Position numbers and translations under genes: made by a program | NCBI GenBank assembly: GCA_003667245.1 | Contig: RCNN01000018.1 | Span: 1 to 64,000 of the forward strand | Origin: Heterostelium multicystogenum | Taxonomy: Eukaryota; Evosea; Eumycetozoa; Acytosteliales; Acytosteliaceae | Direction: 5' to 3' | DNA: 64,000 nt | Shown: positions 51,524 to 63,693 of the stretch, piece after piece | Layout of the letters: the number at the start of each line of letters is the position of its first letter | Position numbering within the stretch: position 1 is the stretch's first letter | The notes under the pieces: model-generated | Seen by the model: the letters and a program-made list of their open reading frames with translations, nothing else | The model's database searches: none | Told to the model about the DNA's origin: nothing

Positions 51524-52302
51524 TTATTCTGTTTCAGTATATGAAATATTTGAAAGGTTGTCATCAATCTCCAGTGGAACAATAAACTTTGGAAGTGTTT
51601 TCTTTTTGATTTTCTTCTCTCTATAGCAACTACAGCAAGCATTGAAAAAACAAATGATGTAGAATCCTATTAAAAAGAAAATATCCATTCCTTGACCTGC
51701 ACTTAATAAATGATAAAGATTGGAATTCTTTTTATACTATTATCTAATTATTAATATTGATCTTCAATATTTAGATTTAAATTCTTTACATACACATTTA
51801 GAAAACTCTGTTCCTCTTCTAAGGTATTCACAAATTATAAATAAGATCACTGAAAGACCTGTATATAGAACAAAAGAACTTAATCCACAGTCTTCTGCAA
51901 GTACGACAACTGATCTGGGCTTCTTATTTTTCAAAGTAAAATGGAAATAAAATCCATAGAGAATATTGATGGCAAAAATAAAAATATAAACGATAACGAA
52001 TCCTCCAATGAAGCTACAATCACTGGACCATCTTGATGCGGTTAATATAATAAGAAATAGTAGTATTGGTAAATTTACTACCATAGAATATATTACTATC
52101 CATGGAAATGGTCTATTGAAAAAACAATCAAATCATTATTAAAATTTGGATTATAGAATTCTTTTTCTGGAATTACATACTGATGTCTTTTAATAAATCT
52201 GGTAAGTCTGTTTTTCTTATATTTTTCTTTAATGGTTCCAACTGTATTATGTATCATCTTTCCAGTTGGACTATCTTTGAAACTAGTACTAACCATTGTC
52301 AT
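51524..52302 (-). CDS. Four-helix integral membrane protein, family unknown
   Basis: It starts MTMVSTSFKDSPTGK with a basic, Lys/Arg-rich cytosolic segment (KEKYKKNRLTRFIKRHQ), possibly split by an intron near 52115-52180. Four hydrophobic segments follow: VVNLPILLFLIILTA, GGFVIVYIFIFAINILYG, SFVLYTGLSVILFIICEYL and, after an intron with donor near 51825 and acceptor near 51695, MDIFFLIGFYIICFF. The last is next to a Cys-rich CCSCYREKK and a hydrophilic tail ending SYTETE. A frame break near 52110 joins the N-terminal part to the first helix. No family was recognised. The architecture alone suggests a four-pass membrane protein. Confidence 0.6.
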
Positions 52303-52881
52303 TTCTAAATTTTCTATTGATAAATTGTTTGTAAATATAAATATAAATAAATAATAAATATAAATGATGAATGAATCTTTTGTTAATAAGTTGGCAATGA
52401 ATTTATAAATTAAAAACAAATAATAAATAAATAAATCAATCAAATACAATCAAAAATAGAAATATTAAATATAATTCTATTTAAAAATATTAAAGATCTT
52501 TAACAAAAAAAGTAATATTTAGAAGGATTAATACAACCACATATTACTCATCTTTATATACAAATAAACAATATTGTTTTATTTTTTTAGTTATCATCAC
52601 CAACATAGGTATGGGGTATGTGATCAGGGGGTTGTTTGATGAAAAGATTTAGATTGTATTTTTTCCATCAAATAATATTAATTATACGTAAACTATTGAT
52701 TATTAGATGAAATACATATATATATATATATATTTATATTTATATTTATATTTATATTGTTTTAAATAATATTTAAAACTAACTTAAAAAGAAATTAAAA
52801 TAGTTAAACTATGTTTTTAATAATTTAATATTCTATTGATCGGATAATACAATTGTATATGTATTTCTAAAGCATATGTAA
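52303..52881. other. Intergenic AT-rich region
   Basis: It contains a (TA)n tract at about 52714-52733 running into TATATT repeats to about 52760. No gene is seen. It separates two minus-strand genes. Confidence 0.6.
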
Positions 52882-53599
52882 TTACATTAAAATAAAGAAA
52901 GCTGATAATAATACTTGAGAGGATAAAAGTAAAGCGGAAGGTTTTATCCTTACTTTACCTAATGACATTGTTAGGAATTGACCGAATTTAAGACCTTCTG
53001 TATATTGTGCGGTGGAATATTGAGCTTGTATTGAACATCCTGTTACTAAATATTGATAGATTGTATTACCATTGCGAAGTCTCTTGGTATTAACAGTGAG
53101 CGAGACGGAGTGAAGGTTCTCACCACTTGGAGGAGCTTCTATTGTACAATTACATTGAGGACATGATAGGTTCGGAATAATAGTCACAGGTCCTTGAAAC
53201 AAAAGTTTTACTAGAGATGCATTTTTAATGATGCACGAATAATCGTATTGAATACCTGCATCCTTGGGAAAACTGTAATTTTGAAGATAAGGATATTCAC
53301 ATATTCTGCTGACACCATAGAACTTAATTGACGTATATTTATATATTAATTATAAAGAACTATACTAAATTTCTGGGTATCTACATACAGGATTTTGATC
53401 CATTAGAAAACAGGAAATGTGGAAAAAATAAACTTCCCTCTGGATCATTCAATTTTCGTAGTTTATTACTAGAGAAAACACCCTTCAAATAGCTGGTAGG
53501 TTGTGGATCGATTTCACAACATGCCTTCTTGGCATCTACATTTGCAATCAATATACATAGTAATAAAAATAAAGACCATAACAATAATTGTCTTATCAT
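52882..53599 (-). CDS. Secreted, probably GPI-anchored protein
   Basis: Two exons (53599-53389 and 53322-52882) with a 66-nt intron. Exon 1 starts MIRQLLLWSLFLLLCILIA then NVDAKKACCE, a strong signal peptide with cleavage near Ala/Lys. Exon 2 carries several Cys (RICEYPYL, YDYSCIIKN, CPQCNCTIEAPPSGE, VTGCSIQ) and ends in a hydrophobic tail (ALLLSSQVLLSAFFILM) with no cytosolic residues, as in GPI-anchored proteins. The length is about 216 residues. NGS and NCT offer N-glycosylation sequons. The family was not recognised. Confidence is high for a secreted protein, moderate for the anchor. Confidence 0.75.
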
Positions 53600-54001
53600 T
53601 ATTGAATATATAATAACTATAATAATAATAATAACAATTATAATTAAATCTAATCTAAAACTATCTATCTATCTACCTATATTATAAACTTAATTCTAAT
53701 TTGAATCTTAAAATATCTAAATAATAATAATTGTTTTAAAACAATCTCAAAAGCTGATTCCCTAGCCATTTATAATAAACTCGAACCAACATTGTTTGGT
53801 GTGCTTTCTTGTGTTTTCCTTAAATATAAGGAAGAAGAATAACTATACCTTCATTATAGATATATCCAATGTATAAAGAAATAAACAAAACAAATAAAAT
53901 TCTTATTTGTTGTGTGTGGTGTGGTTGTGTGTTGGGTTGTTTTAACTTCATTGTGAATGAATTGATTTGGTTAACCTTCCAAAGTGGTCAATGTGACTTT
54001 A

Positions 54002-54037
<36 letters not shown>

Positions 54038-54199
54038 CATTAGATAAAAGCTAACATAAGGATGATGTTCATACTTTGCTTTTAAATTAAAAGATTGGAA
54101 TATTGATAATAATAATAATAATAACTACAGAAAACGACTATAGGTTTGTTTTAATCTATTCTATTTTATATATTATTATTTTAAATAATTATTACGTTT
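53600..54199. other. Intergenic region with (TTG)n repeat
   Basis: Nothing gene-like apart from a plus-strand frame created by the simple repeat. An (TTG)12 tract lies at 54002-54037. The region contains the promoter of the secreted-protein gene and the 3' end of the acidic-protein gene. Confidence 0.6.
54002..54037. repeat. (TTG)n microsatellite
   Basis: Twelve consecutive TTG units. It produces a spurious poly-Leu reading frame on the plus strand. Confidence 0.95.
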
Positions 54200-54906
54200 C
54201 TATTTTATAGCCACTTGTTTCTTTTTATCAATCTTGTACATTACTAAACGATCCAATGCATCCTCTCTTGCACTATATATAATTGTTAATTGTAGGGAAT
54301 AAACTTGTGTTAGAAATTATTTTATTGAAGTACTTTTTATCTGTGATGATCTTAATTTTGTTCTATATATTATCTAAACTCTACTACTACTCTACTACTT
54401 ATGATTTGATTCGATGTAATATATGATTTGATTGATGCTACTATTTTAATAGAATGTTTGTTGATAACTTACGTTTCTCTAAGTGTTTCATAGTTATCTA
54501 ATGTATATGTTAAAAATTGACCCCATTTAATTCTTTGTACCCAACGTTTACGTAGGAAGAGTTGACGTGATTGCTTCATGTGTCTGTCGAGTTGCATCTT
54601 TTCGTTTTGATGTGATTCGTCGTATGCTACCTTGTCATCGTAGAGATCTTCATCAAAGTCATCGTCTTGCTCCTCCTCAAGCTGGTTGTCCTCTTCATCT
54701 TCCATTTCATCTTCTTCGACGTCGTCTTGCTCATCGACTTCGTTGTCCTCTTTCTTGGTCACCTGTATTCTCACCCATCTCGGCTTGCTCAGCCATTTCC
54801 TCTGGATGTACTTTAAAAACCTCCTGTAGACCACCACGCTTGGTGACAAACCATGGCTCTGGTTGAACTCTGACCAGACTTCTAATGAAAGTAACCTTTT
54901 CGACAT
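54200..54906 (-). CDS. Acidic protein of unknown function
   Basis: Two exons. Exon 1 begins MSK at 54906. A one-base loss within the first five codons is likely, because the neighbouring frame reads VTFIRSLVRVQPEPWFVTKR and then GGLQEVFKVHPEEMAEQ, which looks conserved. After a second shift near 54760 comes a long acidic stretch (DEQDDVEEDEMEDEEDN and on). A basic/aromatic segment follows (FLRKRWVQRIKWGQFLTYTL). An intron with donor GTAAGT near 54471 leads to exon 2, which reads REDALDRLVMYKIDKKKQ and stops at 54200. About 170 residues. I do not recognise the family. The pairing of a conserved-looking N-terminus, an acidic linker and a basic C-terminus suggests an RNA- or organelle-associated protein, which is only a guess. 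Confidence 0.6.
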
Positions 54907-55214
54907 CTTATATCAGCTATCTATCTATCTATCTTCTTGTCTATATGGTAATATACAATTTAAAATAAACTAATATATGATATAACTAGATGATGTAAAT
55001 TGATCAATTTTATTGGTCTGAAATATGAATGACCGAATGATCATAAAATAAAAAAAAAAATTAAAAAAATAGATCAAAAAATAATCATTTTTTGGTGCAA
55101 TATTTTTTATCATGACATGGTCCATAAACAAAACTAGTATTAGATTTAGATCTTAACAGGTAGATGATGATAATTCAAAAACTCTACATTTTATTTGTTA
55201 AAAATGATATATAA
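54907..55214. other. Intergenic region
   Basis: AT-rich, with a TCTA tetranucleotide stretch just upstream of the acidic-protein gene (about 54913-54935) and A runs near 55050. No gene is seen. Confidence 0.5.
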
Positions 55215-56776
55215 TTATAAGACATAGCCAATGTTGGATCCATTTAGTTGCTTTCTGTACTTTAGTGCTTCGAATAATTTAATAAAGAATACAATCAATG
55301 AGAGTCCAAAGGTCAATCCCATCACCAAGAAAAGTGATCTTCCACCAAGTCCAACCTTGTTCACTTCTCTTGTGGTAGACTGGGTGATCTCCTGGAAGTT
55401 TGATGCTGTACAATTTGCTTTCACTGGTTCATGATCAATATTCTTTGACGTTGATGATCAAAGATACCGCTTGTAACGTATCCGTCCAGTGCTCGTCCCG
55501 AGCTCATATCAAAATCTATTTCCTTTTCGAAGCTCATGTTGGTAACATGGGTTTCTTCATTTGCATAGTATCCATCGTGCTTTACGTTGATATTGACTTG
55601 GAATATTTTCATTTCCAAATGCTAGTATAGCTACATTTTCATGATTGGTCAAAGCCATACGTGGAATCTCAGATCTGAGTGGAATTGATATGTTCGCTTT
55701 CTGTGATAAATACTTTTTCTCTAATAGTACTAACAATATATTATCTTTCTCTACATCATGTGGTACGATCACTGTCAATAGATAGGAATCATCAACAACA
55801 CCTGTCAGTTCTTTTGGATAGAATCCCTGGTCATATGTAATACTTGTTTAAAAATAATTAGTTACATTTAGATATCGCCTTAGTTTAGATTGTTGATATT
55901 TACGCATTTTTATAGTCAAAAGAATGGTAATCAATTGAAACAAAAGTTGGTCTATCATCTTCGGAAATACATCCAACATATATAATATCTTTTATAAATG
56001 TTGCACATTGTGTTTAATCTACATAATCCATCCAATGATACCTATGAAATGTAAATCACAGATTAATATATAAATTACAAATATGTATATATGTATTATC
56101 TCATCAATGTCATACCCTATTTTTAATTCTCATTGAGCCAGCTGAAATCTGTATTACTTCTCTTGATAAAATAATGGTTACCACATCACCTTTCACATGG
56201 ATTGACTCATCAATAAAATTAATGTTGGTACCCATAATCTTGGATTCCGTAGTTCAGTTAGGTATGGTGAAAAATCACAGGTCAAAATATATTTTATACG
56301 TACAGTTAAAGAGTTTTTAAGAAGAAAGTCATGGATGCTATATTGGTTGATGACAAACTTTTCATTGTGATTTAGACAAAGATAAAGTTACCACCAACGA
56401 CATCAAGAAAAACCAACTCCATCTGTAAATGCTTTTGGATCCAAATTCATCTTATTTTCAATTTCTAAACTGTCTTTTGTAACAACATAGAATAAACCAT
56501 CATTCCTAGATGCAATTAATGAATGATTGGAATTTCCTTTATATAAAAAAAGAGGTGACATGTTGATTGTGACTTTTCTTTAGATATATATCATCACTAC
56601 CAATATACACTTCTTTCTCTGTATTGTTTTTCATATATTTAATAAATACATTATAAGTAAAATAAAGGCTGAAAATATATCAACTTACCAATAGTAAAGG
56701 AGTTAATGGATAAGAAGTTTATATATAATAGTAATACTATAATATAAATATCGAACCATCTTATAAATTTCGACAT
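55215..56776 (-). CDS. Type I membrane protein, family unknown, frame-disrupted
   Basis: The first exon (from 56776) reads MSKFIRWFDIYIIVLLLYIN then FLSINSFTIG, a signal peptide, and is followed by an intron. Later pieces, separated by introns and frame breaks, read NSNHSLIASRNDGLFYVVTK, NMNLDPKAFTDG-like sequence, VVTIILSREVIQISAG, LTVIVPHDVEKDNILLVLLE, MALTNHENVAILAFGNENI and FDMSSGRALDGYVTSGIFD. The C-terminus has a transmembrane helix (LFLVMGLTFGLSLIVFFI) and a short basic cytosolic tail ending NIGYVL. The repeated short strand pattern suggests a beta-rich lumenal domain. The order is signal peptide, lumenal domain, one helix. Exact exons could not be fixed, with breaks near 55440, 55600 and 56380. 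The family was not recognised. Confidence 0.6.
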
Positions 56777-57674
56777 TTTGTTAATGGAAAATGATATTTA
56801 ATTTTGAACTCCTCTTTAGCTCTATCAACCTCCTCAACCACTTTAACAAATATAATATTGTAATTGGAAAACTATTTACTTGATATCTCAATTCAACTTT
56901 TTAAATTATTTAAGTATTTATTATTATTAATATTTATTAAATATTACTATTTAAATTGATTATTCTTTTTGAATGTTGTAATTAACAGTGTAATATGTAA
57001 TTTTCAAAAATTGTCTTTATGGAATAATAATAATTGTATTAATAATAGTTATATACGGTATTAGAATGATATGTAGATTATTTCTACAATGTGTAATATA
57101 GGAGTACTATACTGTATGTATTATAATGAAAAATAATCAGAAATCCATTAGTATTTCAATAATAATAATAATAAAAAACACCAACATCAATCATCTAAAG
57201 ATAAGGTCAGGTAAGTTCATTAACATCAAACCATACCACTAATTTATTACTTTTTCATTCATTTTTGCAAATGAATGTTATTACAAATAATGAATACCAT
57301 ACTATTGTATGTACAGATATGAATGCAAATGATTGATATTATCATCAATACATATATTTCCACTTCATCTTAACACACCAAAAATGAAAAATTGTATCAA
57401 ACAACAATGAACACATGTGAAGTATTGATGAACCACTCACCCACACTCTGGTTTGATTTCACCACGCCCAACATCATTACAACAATCAAAGAGCACGACA
57501 CTAATACCCAATAGTGATAATTTAAAATAATGTATTATTACAAATGTTGAAGAAGTATAATAGTGGGTGTAGTAGTTGGAATGATAATTAATGATCATAG
57601 TATAGTCCTAAGAGTAGTATAATGAAATATTAGTTTATTAGTAACACACAAGTAGTTAGGTTGGTTTGGGTGTT
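56777..57674. other. Intergenic AT-rich region
   Basis: About 900 bp without an open frame I can support. A slightly GC-richer patch lies at 57420-57510. It should contain the promoter of the membrane-protein gene and the 3' region of the BRCT gene. Confidence 0.5.
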
Positions 57675-60600
57675 TTATGATTTTTGGTAATCATATTTAG
57701 AAAAGTACGAAAATGTAAATGTTTGGGTGATTCGGTCCGTTTCTTGTCCAACTAAAATATAGTCTGCTTCTTCTTCTTTGTCAACTAATGATCCTTTACC
57801 AAGCTAGAAGAGTAATGTTAGTTTGAATTTCAAGGAAGTACCAGCCAAGTCAAAGCAACACTAACTTACCGTAATTAATGTACGAATTTTCTTGCCCAGC
57901 GGGTTCTTTTGCTCAAATGAAGAGGTAACTAATATCTTTTTGGAGTCAAATGGGCTTTCAAGCGAGCGGAATCCATAAGGTGCCTCAGGTAGATAACATC
58001 CCTTTGAATGGCTTTCAATAATCCATTGTGGGGTAACAATCCATTTATGAGTGAGGATGGCAGTTATGTATTTCATTGTAGGTGTTTCAAAACATGCACA
58101 TACAACGTGTGTGATATTCCTGTCGTATTCGTTGTGGGTTCGAGCTGTACCACCCAATGAATTGATCATGTCGGCGACAGCAGTCTTTTCATTTTCATCC
58201 TTGAATCCCGTCAACATAATATCGTAACGTAGCTGAGAATTTGGTGATTGTGAGGCTTGTGTTTTGACCCTCTTGTTGTTATTTACTGTAGATTCAGATG
58301 AGCTAGTTGTTAAGGAGGTTGTGGTTGACGAGGTAGTTGTACTGACAACGGTCTGTTCGGTTTGCAATTCTCTTTTCTTTGGAGTTGCTGATCTTTTCAA
58401 TGGTAGAAGTGCTTTTCTTTCTGGTTGTGTTGGTTTGGAGGGAGTCCGAGGTTTTGGTTGATTTTCATTACTTTCGGTTGGATTTGTGATTGATGGTGTT
58501 AGTAATTGTACACTGAGAGTAGGTGATCCGTTTGAGGAGGAAAGTTGTTCGATAATATTATTCTTTTCTACCAGGAGTTTGGAGAGTTCGTCAATCTTTG
58601 CTTTTACATATTCGAGCTCTTTCTTTGTTGTTTCGAAGCTCCACGTCCCTTTGGAGCAGAAGACGCGGCATCTTTGAGCAACTTCATTGATTCCAAAAGA
58701 TTGTACAAGTTTATCGCGTTCTTTTGTTAGCTGTTGGCAAAGGTTGGTAAGATCTTCATGTGCTATCGTTATTTCATCGTATTTCTGCTTGATATCATTC
58801 AGCTCTATCATTTGGTCAAGAAGCTTACTCTTTGCTTCTAGGGTGTTCTGGTTCAGCTCGTCCTCTCTCTTTCTATGTACATTTGATTGTTGCGATTGCT
58901 GAGACTGTAGAAGTTCAATGGTTTGTTTAACTTCAGTCAGCTCTTTTGTTAAAGCATCAATCTCGAGCTTGGTTTCTTCCAGTTGCTTCTCTTTCTTTTT
59001 AATGTGTCGCTTGTTGATTGCAATGTAAACTCCATTGTCTTTAATTCCTGCGCATTCTGGTCAGCTCGCTCCTCCAGCTCTTTGACCTTGTTTTCGTTAG
59101 AAGTGGAGCGTTGTTAGCAATTCATTGTATTCACTCTTTTTAGCTTTATATTTCTTCTCAAGCTGTTCGTTTTGTGTGACTTTTTCTTGGTACAAAGTGT
59201 TCAAGGAAGTGTAAATCGTTTGCCCAACTTGTCGATTAAGGTAGTTTTGGCTTTGTTCTTTTCGATTTCGTCTCTGAGTGGAGCAAATCTGGAGTTTGTG
59301 CGTCTGTCTTTTGTTTGAGAAGGTGCTGTATCTCTTCGTCTTGCTCAGTGATTCTCTGGTTAAGCTGGCTCAATCCTGTCAAAAGAGTGTATCCATTTCC
59401 GATTGCAATTTCTTGTTGGCCTTCTTTAGTCTCGCTCAATGCATTGCGCGTTGTATTCAGCAGTTCCATATTGTTGTTCAGTGACTTGACCTCCTCTTGT
59501 TGCAACTTTTTCTCAGTCTCCAGCTGAAGACACTGATTTCTTAAATATAACGATCTCCTCTTCCAATTGAGTAATTTGGTGTGACAAGCTAATCTCTTTC
59601 AGATCCTTTAGCTTGAGTTCTCCTCTGTCTTTTCGAGAATCTGTGAAACCTTCAAAAACTCTAGATTTGCTTCATCGATGGTGTGCACGCTAATAGCTTT
59701 GTACTCCTCGAATTTCTCGGTAATTGAAATGCACTGCCTTCTTATGCTCATTCACTTGGTTTTGAAGTTGGTCAACCAGCTGATTCTTGGCGTTCAGTTC
59801 ATTTGTTATTTCTTCGACTTGCTTGGCCAGGTTGCCATATTGCTCTTGCTGTGAAATTAAGTTGCACGAAGCATCGTTTATCTCTTGAAGTAGACAGGTG
59901 ATCTTGTATTGCAAACTTTCAGCAAGTTCACTTTTCTCTTTGAGCTCACTCTCAAGCTGTTGTGTTTTTGTTCGCAAGGATGTAACGAGTTCAGACTCTC
60001 CAAAGCTGATATCATTTGGAATAGTTTGGCTGTCCTTATTGGCTGACAATTCACGCTCCAACTGTTTGAGTGCATTCATTTTGTCTTCAAAGAAATAGAC
60101 TTCTCTTTCTTCTTTTTCCTTGAGGAACATTTCAATTTGCATCTCTTTCTCCTTGACTGACTGTGAAAGATCTTCACTTAGACTCTGTATGTACTCCTTT
60201 AGCTTGTGGATCTCTGAACTGTTGGAAATATTGGTTTCAATCATACACTTGATCTGCTTGATAAGTGCTGAATGTGCAGTGATGGAGGGTCAGTGTTCGG
60301 TTCTAAATGTAGGAGCCGCCATTATTTCCTTGTAATTTGATTCAATTCCAGCTGCGGCATCCAAGCTAGGTTGAGTTGACTGTTGCTCCTCCATTGAGGT
60401 GTCCAAATCTTCAAAGCTAGTAGAGACTTCATTGGGATTGTTACTATTACAAACGATATTGCTGACATTATTGCTATTGAAATCCCCAGTTAATTCTAAA
60501 CTAGGCTCATCTAAACTTGATGGCTTTTGGATCATGGACTGTTTGTTGCTGTTGTCTGTGATCTTCGATTTGTCTATTCAATTCTGAAATAGTTTTGTTG

Positions 60601-62384
60601 AGTTGCTCATTAATCAAGTCTGATTGATCTCCATTGTGTCGAAGCTGTTGAATTGTTTCTTGGAGTTGGTGATTCTCCTCGATGATGCGACTGATGTTGG
60701 TCTTTGAAGTTAACTCGGCATTTTCCAACTCTAGGTCTTTGATACGATCGAGAAGCATTTGTCTTTCCATATTCTCAATTTGCTTTTGCGACGAGATTTG
60801 CTCTTCATCCGTAACAGCTTCTAACGATGATTCTTTTTGTTTCTTTGTAAAGTAGTCGAGTGAACTAGTTAGCTGTTCTACAACTGCAGCACGCACTTTT
60901 ATCAAACTCCTTCAATTCTCTATTCTCCTTTTCCAGCATTTCCAGCCTCAAATGAACATCCTCAGGTATGTTATTGTTGTCATTATCTGTTTTCCACTAG
61001 CTGGTGTTGTTGTTTGAATTTAGAAGAGTGTAGAGATGACGATGAAGATGTGGTTGTTGTTGTTGTGGTGGTTGTGGTGGTTGTTAGCTGTACAAGTTTG
61101 AATTCCAAGTTGGTGTAGATTGTCTCATAGTCACAACCTTCGATGTGGAGATTCTCAATGAGATGTTCAATCAACTCGAAGCACCGGTTTCGCTTGGTAT
61201 TGATGAGAAGGGTGTTGCTGAAGGACTTGAGATTTGCTTGGAAACTGCTCTAAAATCGTTTGGAAATTGTTATTGACCATCTTTAGTCTTTCAGTATGTG
61301 AGTCGATAGTGTTTAGCATCGATTCACTCTTGAATAACGGTGTATGCTTGTGTACTACCTGTTTTCTTCGAGTTGGCTTCGTCCATCAATACCTCCATAT
61401 CTATAATATAATCGCCATTAGGGTTGGTAAAATCTTCTTGTGTTTGAGATAGGTGAGCAGTTTGATAATTAGTATTGGCATTGAGCTTGCTTGCTAGCAG
61501 CATACACAGGTCGTTTAGCCGGATGGAATGTGTTTGGGTTGAGTTTACAATGTGTTCAAAATCTTTCTTGAGCGATGTGTATTCATCGATGAGATTCTCT
61601 CTGTTGGACTTGGCAACAAGCGGCTCTGACTCATCGATAACAGATTGATCAACGGTTTTTGATTGCTTTGTTCTCGTCCTCCTCAAATATCATTTGTTTT
61701 TGTGTGCTTAGGTCCAGCATATAGGCATCACTATCCTCATCATCTTCATGACTAGATCCGATTTGGATTGGGCTGCTATCTTGTACTAAATTGATGTTAT
61801 TATGATTGTCTGTCAAGTCAACTGATTTATCTAGATCACCCTCCACCGCTTCATCGGGCTTGGTTAACGCTGCCAACTGATTTGGATCGAAGCTGGACAC
61901 ATCAACAGACGGTACAAACGAATTGCTATGATTAGTGGCACTTTGGTTGGTAGACTGATTATCCTTTTCTTCTTCAGCAGCCAAAATTATTGAATTCTCC
62001 GACTGACTGTCTCCTGTTGATACATTACAATGCTCATATCCATCGTCTTTCTTATCGGCCAAAGCACTATGATTTCTCTCAGCAACCGCGGCCAACTGCA
62101 GTCTATTGATCTTTTTATTTCCATAGTCCAGCAACTCATCGATATAACAAGGATATTTCGTTATAAAATCAAACAATATCACTACAAAAAAAAAAACACA
62201 TTGAAACAAGCATTAGTAAGTCACTATAGTATGCAGACTTATTGCAAGGATATGGAGCTCCAACTTGAAAGAGTATTCACATACCATGTGATTCCTTTAT
62301 TTTTAGATAATGATTTAGAATCTCATTTAATATGGTGTTGAAAGTGAGCTCATCACAATTCAAATCCTTTAAATTCTGAGACAT
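57675..62384 (-). CDS. Long coiled-coil protein with C-terminal BRCT domains
   Basis: It starts MSQNLKDLNCDELTFNTILN at 62384, with an intron after about 34 codons. A short folded N-terminal part (FDFITKYPCYIDELLDYGNK) leads into Ser/Asp/Glu-rich sequence, then more than 700 residues of heptad-rich Glu/Lys/Gln/Leu coiled coil (about 61700-58700). A Pro/Ser/Thr/Lys-rich basic linker (KPRTPSKPTQPERKALLPLK) follows. The C-terminus has a BRCT domain (YDIMLTGFKDENEKTAVADM ... LGG, ITHVVC, WIVTPQWIIES). A second BRCT-like unit (KKILVTSS to ADYILVGQE) spans an intron (57795-57870), ending at 57675. The coil is broken into many frames by single-base shifts. BRCT pairs usually bind phosphoproteins in DNA-damage or mitotic control, so a nuclear or spindle scaffold is plausible. 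I could not assign an orthologue. Confidence 0.78.
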
Positions 62385-62717
62385 GTCTTTAGAGGGTTAT
62401 ACTGCTGCTGCTACTACTACTACTTAAACTAAATGATTCATTCATATACAACTACTTCTAATATATCTAATAATTATGTTATGTTATGTCTGTTCTTGTT
62501 TTCGTTCATTGGTATCATACCATGAGTGACACACACAATCAACTATACATTATTTTTTAATTTTTGAAATTCCCGCTCTTTTTTTCCTAGAAAACCAAAT
62601 TTATTTCACATTAATTTAAAATGGTAATAGGTCGTTGAAACGATCCCAGATAAGAATAATCTGTTACGTATGACGATAAGATGGATGAATGAATGGATGA
62701 ATCTTAGGTGAATGAAT

Positions 62718-63130
62718 TTATTTATTATCTTGGTGATTTCTGCTTCTACTCCTACTTCTACTCCTACTTCTACTCCTGCTTTTGCTCCTAAGAGTTACGT
62801 TTACTGAATTGGTTGACTTTTCTTTATCTGATGAGGTTCGACTTGGACTTCTGCTTCTGCTGTCCCTCTTTCTATCCTTTTCTCTTTTTTCTCTTCTTTC
62901 TCTGCTTCGACTTGGACTCTTACTTTGATATCTGCTTTTGCTGTCCCTTTTTCTATCTCTGCTTCTGCTCCTACTTCTATCTCTACTTCTGCTCCTACTT
63001 CTACTTCTTCTTCTTCTTCTACCTCTATCTCTAACTCTATCTCTACTTCTGCTTCTACTTCTACTTCTACTTCTACTTCTACTTCTGCTTTTACTTCTGC
63101 TTCTTCTATCTCTGCTACTCTTATATCTTT
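62718..63130 (-). repeat. RS-codon low-complexity tract
   Basis: Repeated AGA/AGT and related hexamers encode Arg-Ser dipeptides, giving a purine-rich coding strand and spurious poly-Leu or acidic frames on the other readings. It is part of the FAM133-like gene. Confidence 0.85.
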
Positions 63131-63693
63131 TATATCTTCTGTCGTCGTCACTACTGCTATCGCTATCGCTGTCACTATCTTCGTCACTGCTGGTATCTTT
63201 CATAAATTCTGACAATCTAACAGGACCTCCAGTACTTAAACTCTTTGATTTCGACTTTGACTTTGACTTTGATTTCTTTTTCTTTCGCTTTTTCTTCCGT
63301 TCATAATCACTATCGTCGTCACTGCTGCTACTGCTATCATACTTCCTGCTCTCTTTTCTCCTTTTTTCTTTTTCTTTCTTTCTTTTGATCTTTTCTCTGT
63401 TTCTTTCCAATTCCTCTCTATATTCCTATTGATGAAAGATGAAATGATTTAAACCTATTAAAATAACAAGTACTTTGACATTGTGTTAAATAGATAATAA
63501 TTACTTTTGTGGATAATTCTTCCCATTTATCAAAGGAAATCTTCTTTTCCTCACCAGCAATTGTCTGTTTAAATTCATCCATTGTCAATCTTGGTCTTGA
63601 CATATAATCTCTTAAGGAAATACCTTCTTGCTTCACTTCTTTCCTCGCCAACAGAGGATTTGGAGTTCCACCAACTTGAAACCCTCTAGTCAT
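62718..63693 (-). CDS. FAM133-like RS-rich nuclear protein
   Basis: Two exons (63693-63505 and 63425-62718) with a 79-nt intron. The N-terminus MTRGFQVGGTPNPLLARKE followed by ISLRDYMSRPRLTMDEFKQ and FDKWEELSTKEYREELERN resembles the start of FAM133 proteins (a short DYLNRPRPTWEE-like motif, then a helix ending KELEKHREK). The rest is a long Lys/Arg/Ser/Asp low-complexity region with SKSKSKS, SDSDSDSS and many RS dipeptides. FAM133 proteins are spliceosome-associated, and RS-rich tails are typical of splicing factors, so a role in pre-mRNA splicing is likely. About 298 residues, no frame breaks. Expect poor conservation after about residue 90. Confidence 0.75.

Noticed and set aside
53869..54054. 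Plus-strand frame ending in a poly-Leu run
   Set aside because: It is generated by the TTG microsatellite and has no support otherwise.
62813..63306. Plus-strand frames rich in Leu, Ser or Phe opposite the RS-rich gene
   Set aside because: These are products of the low-complexity RS codons read on the other strand, with no start context or domain.
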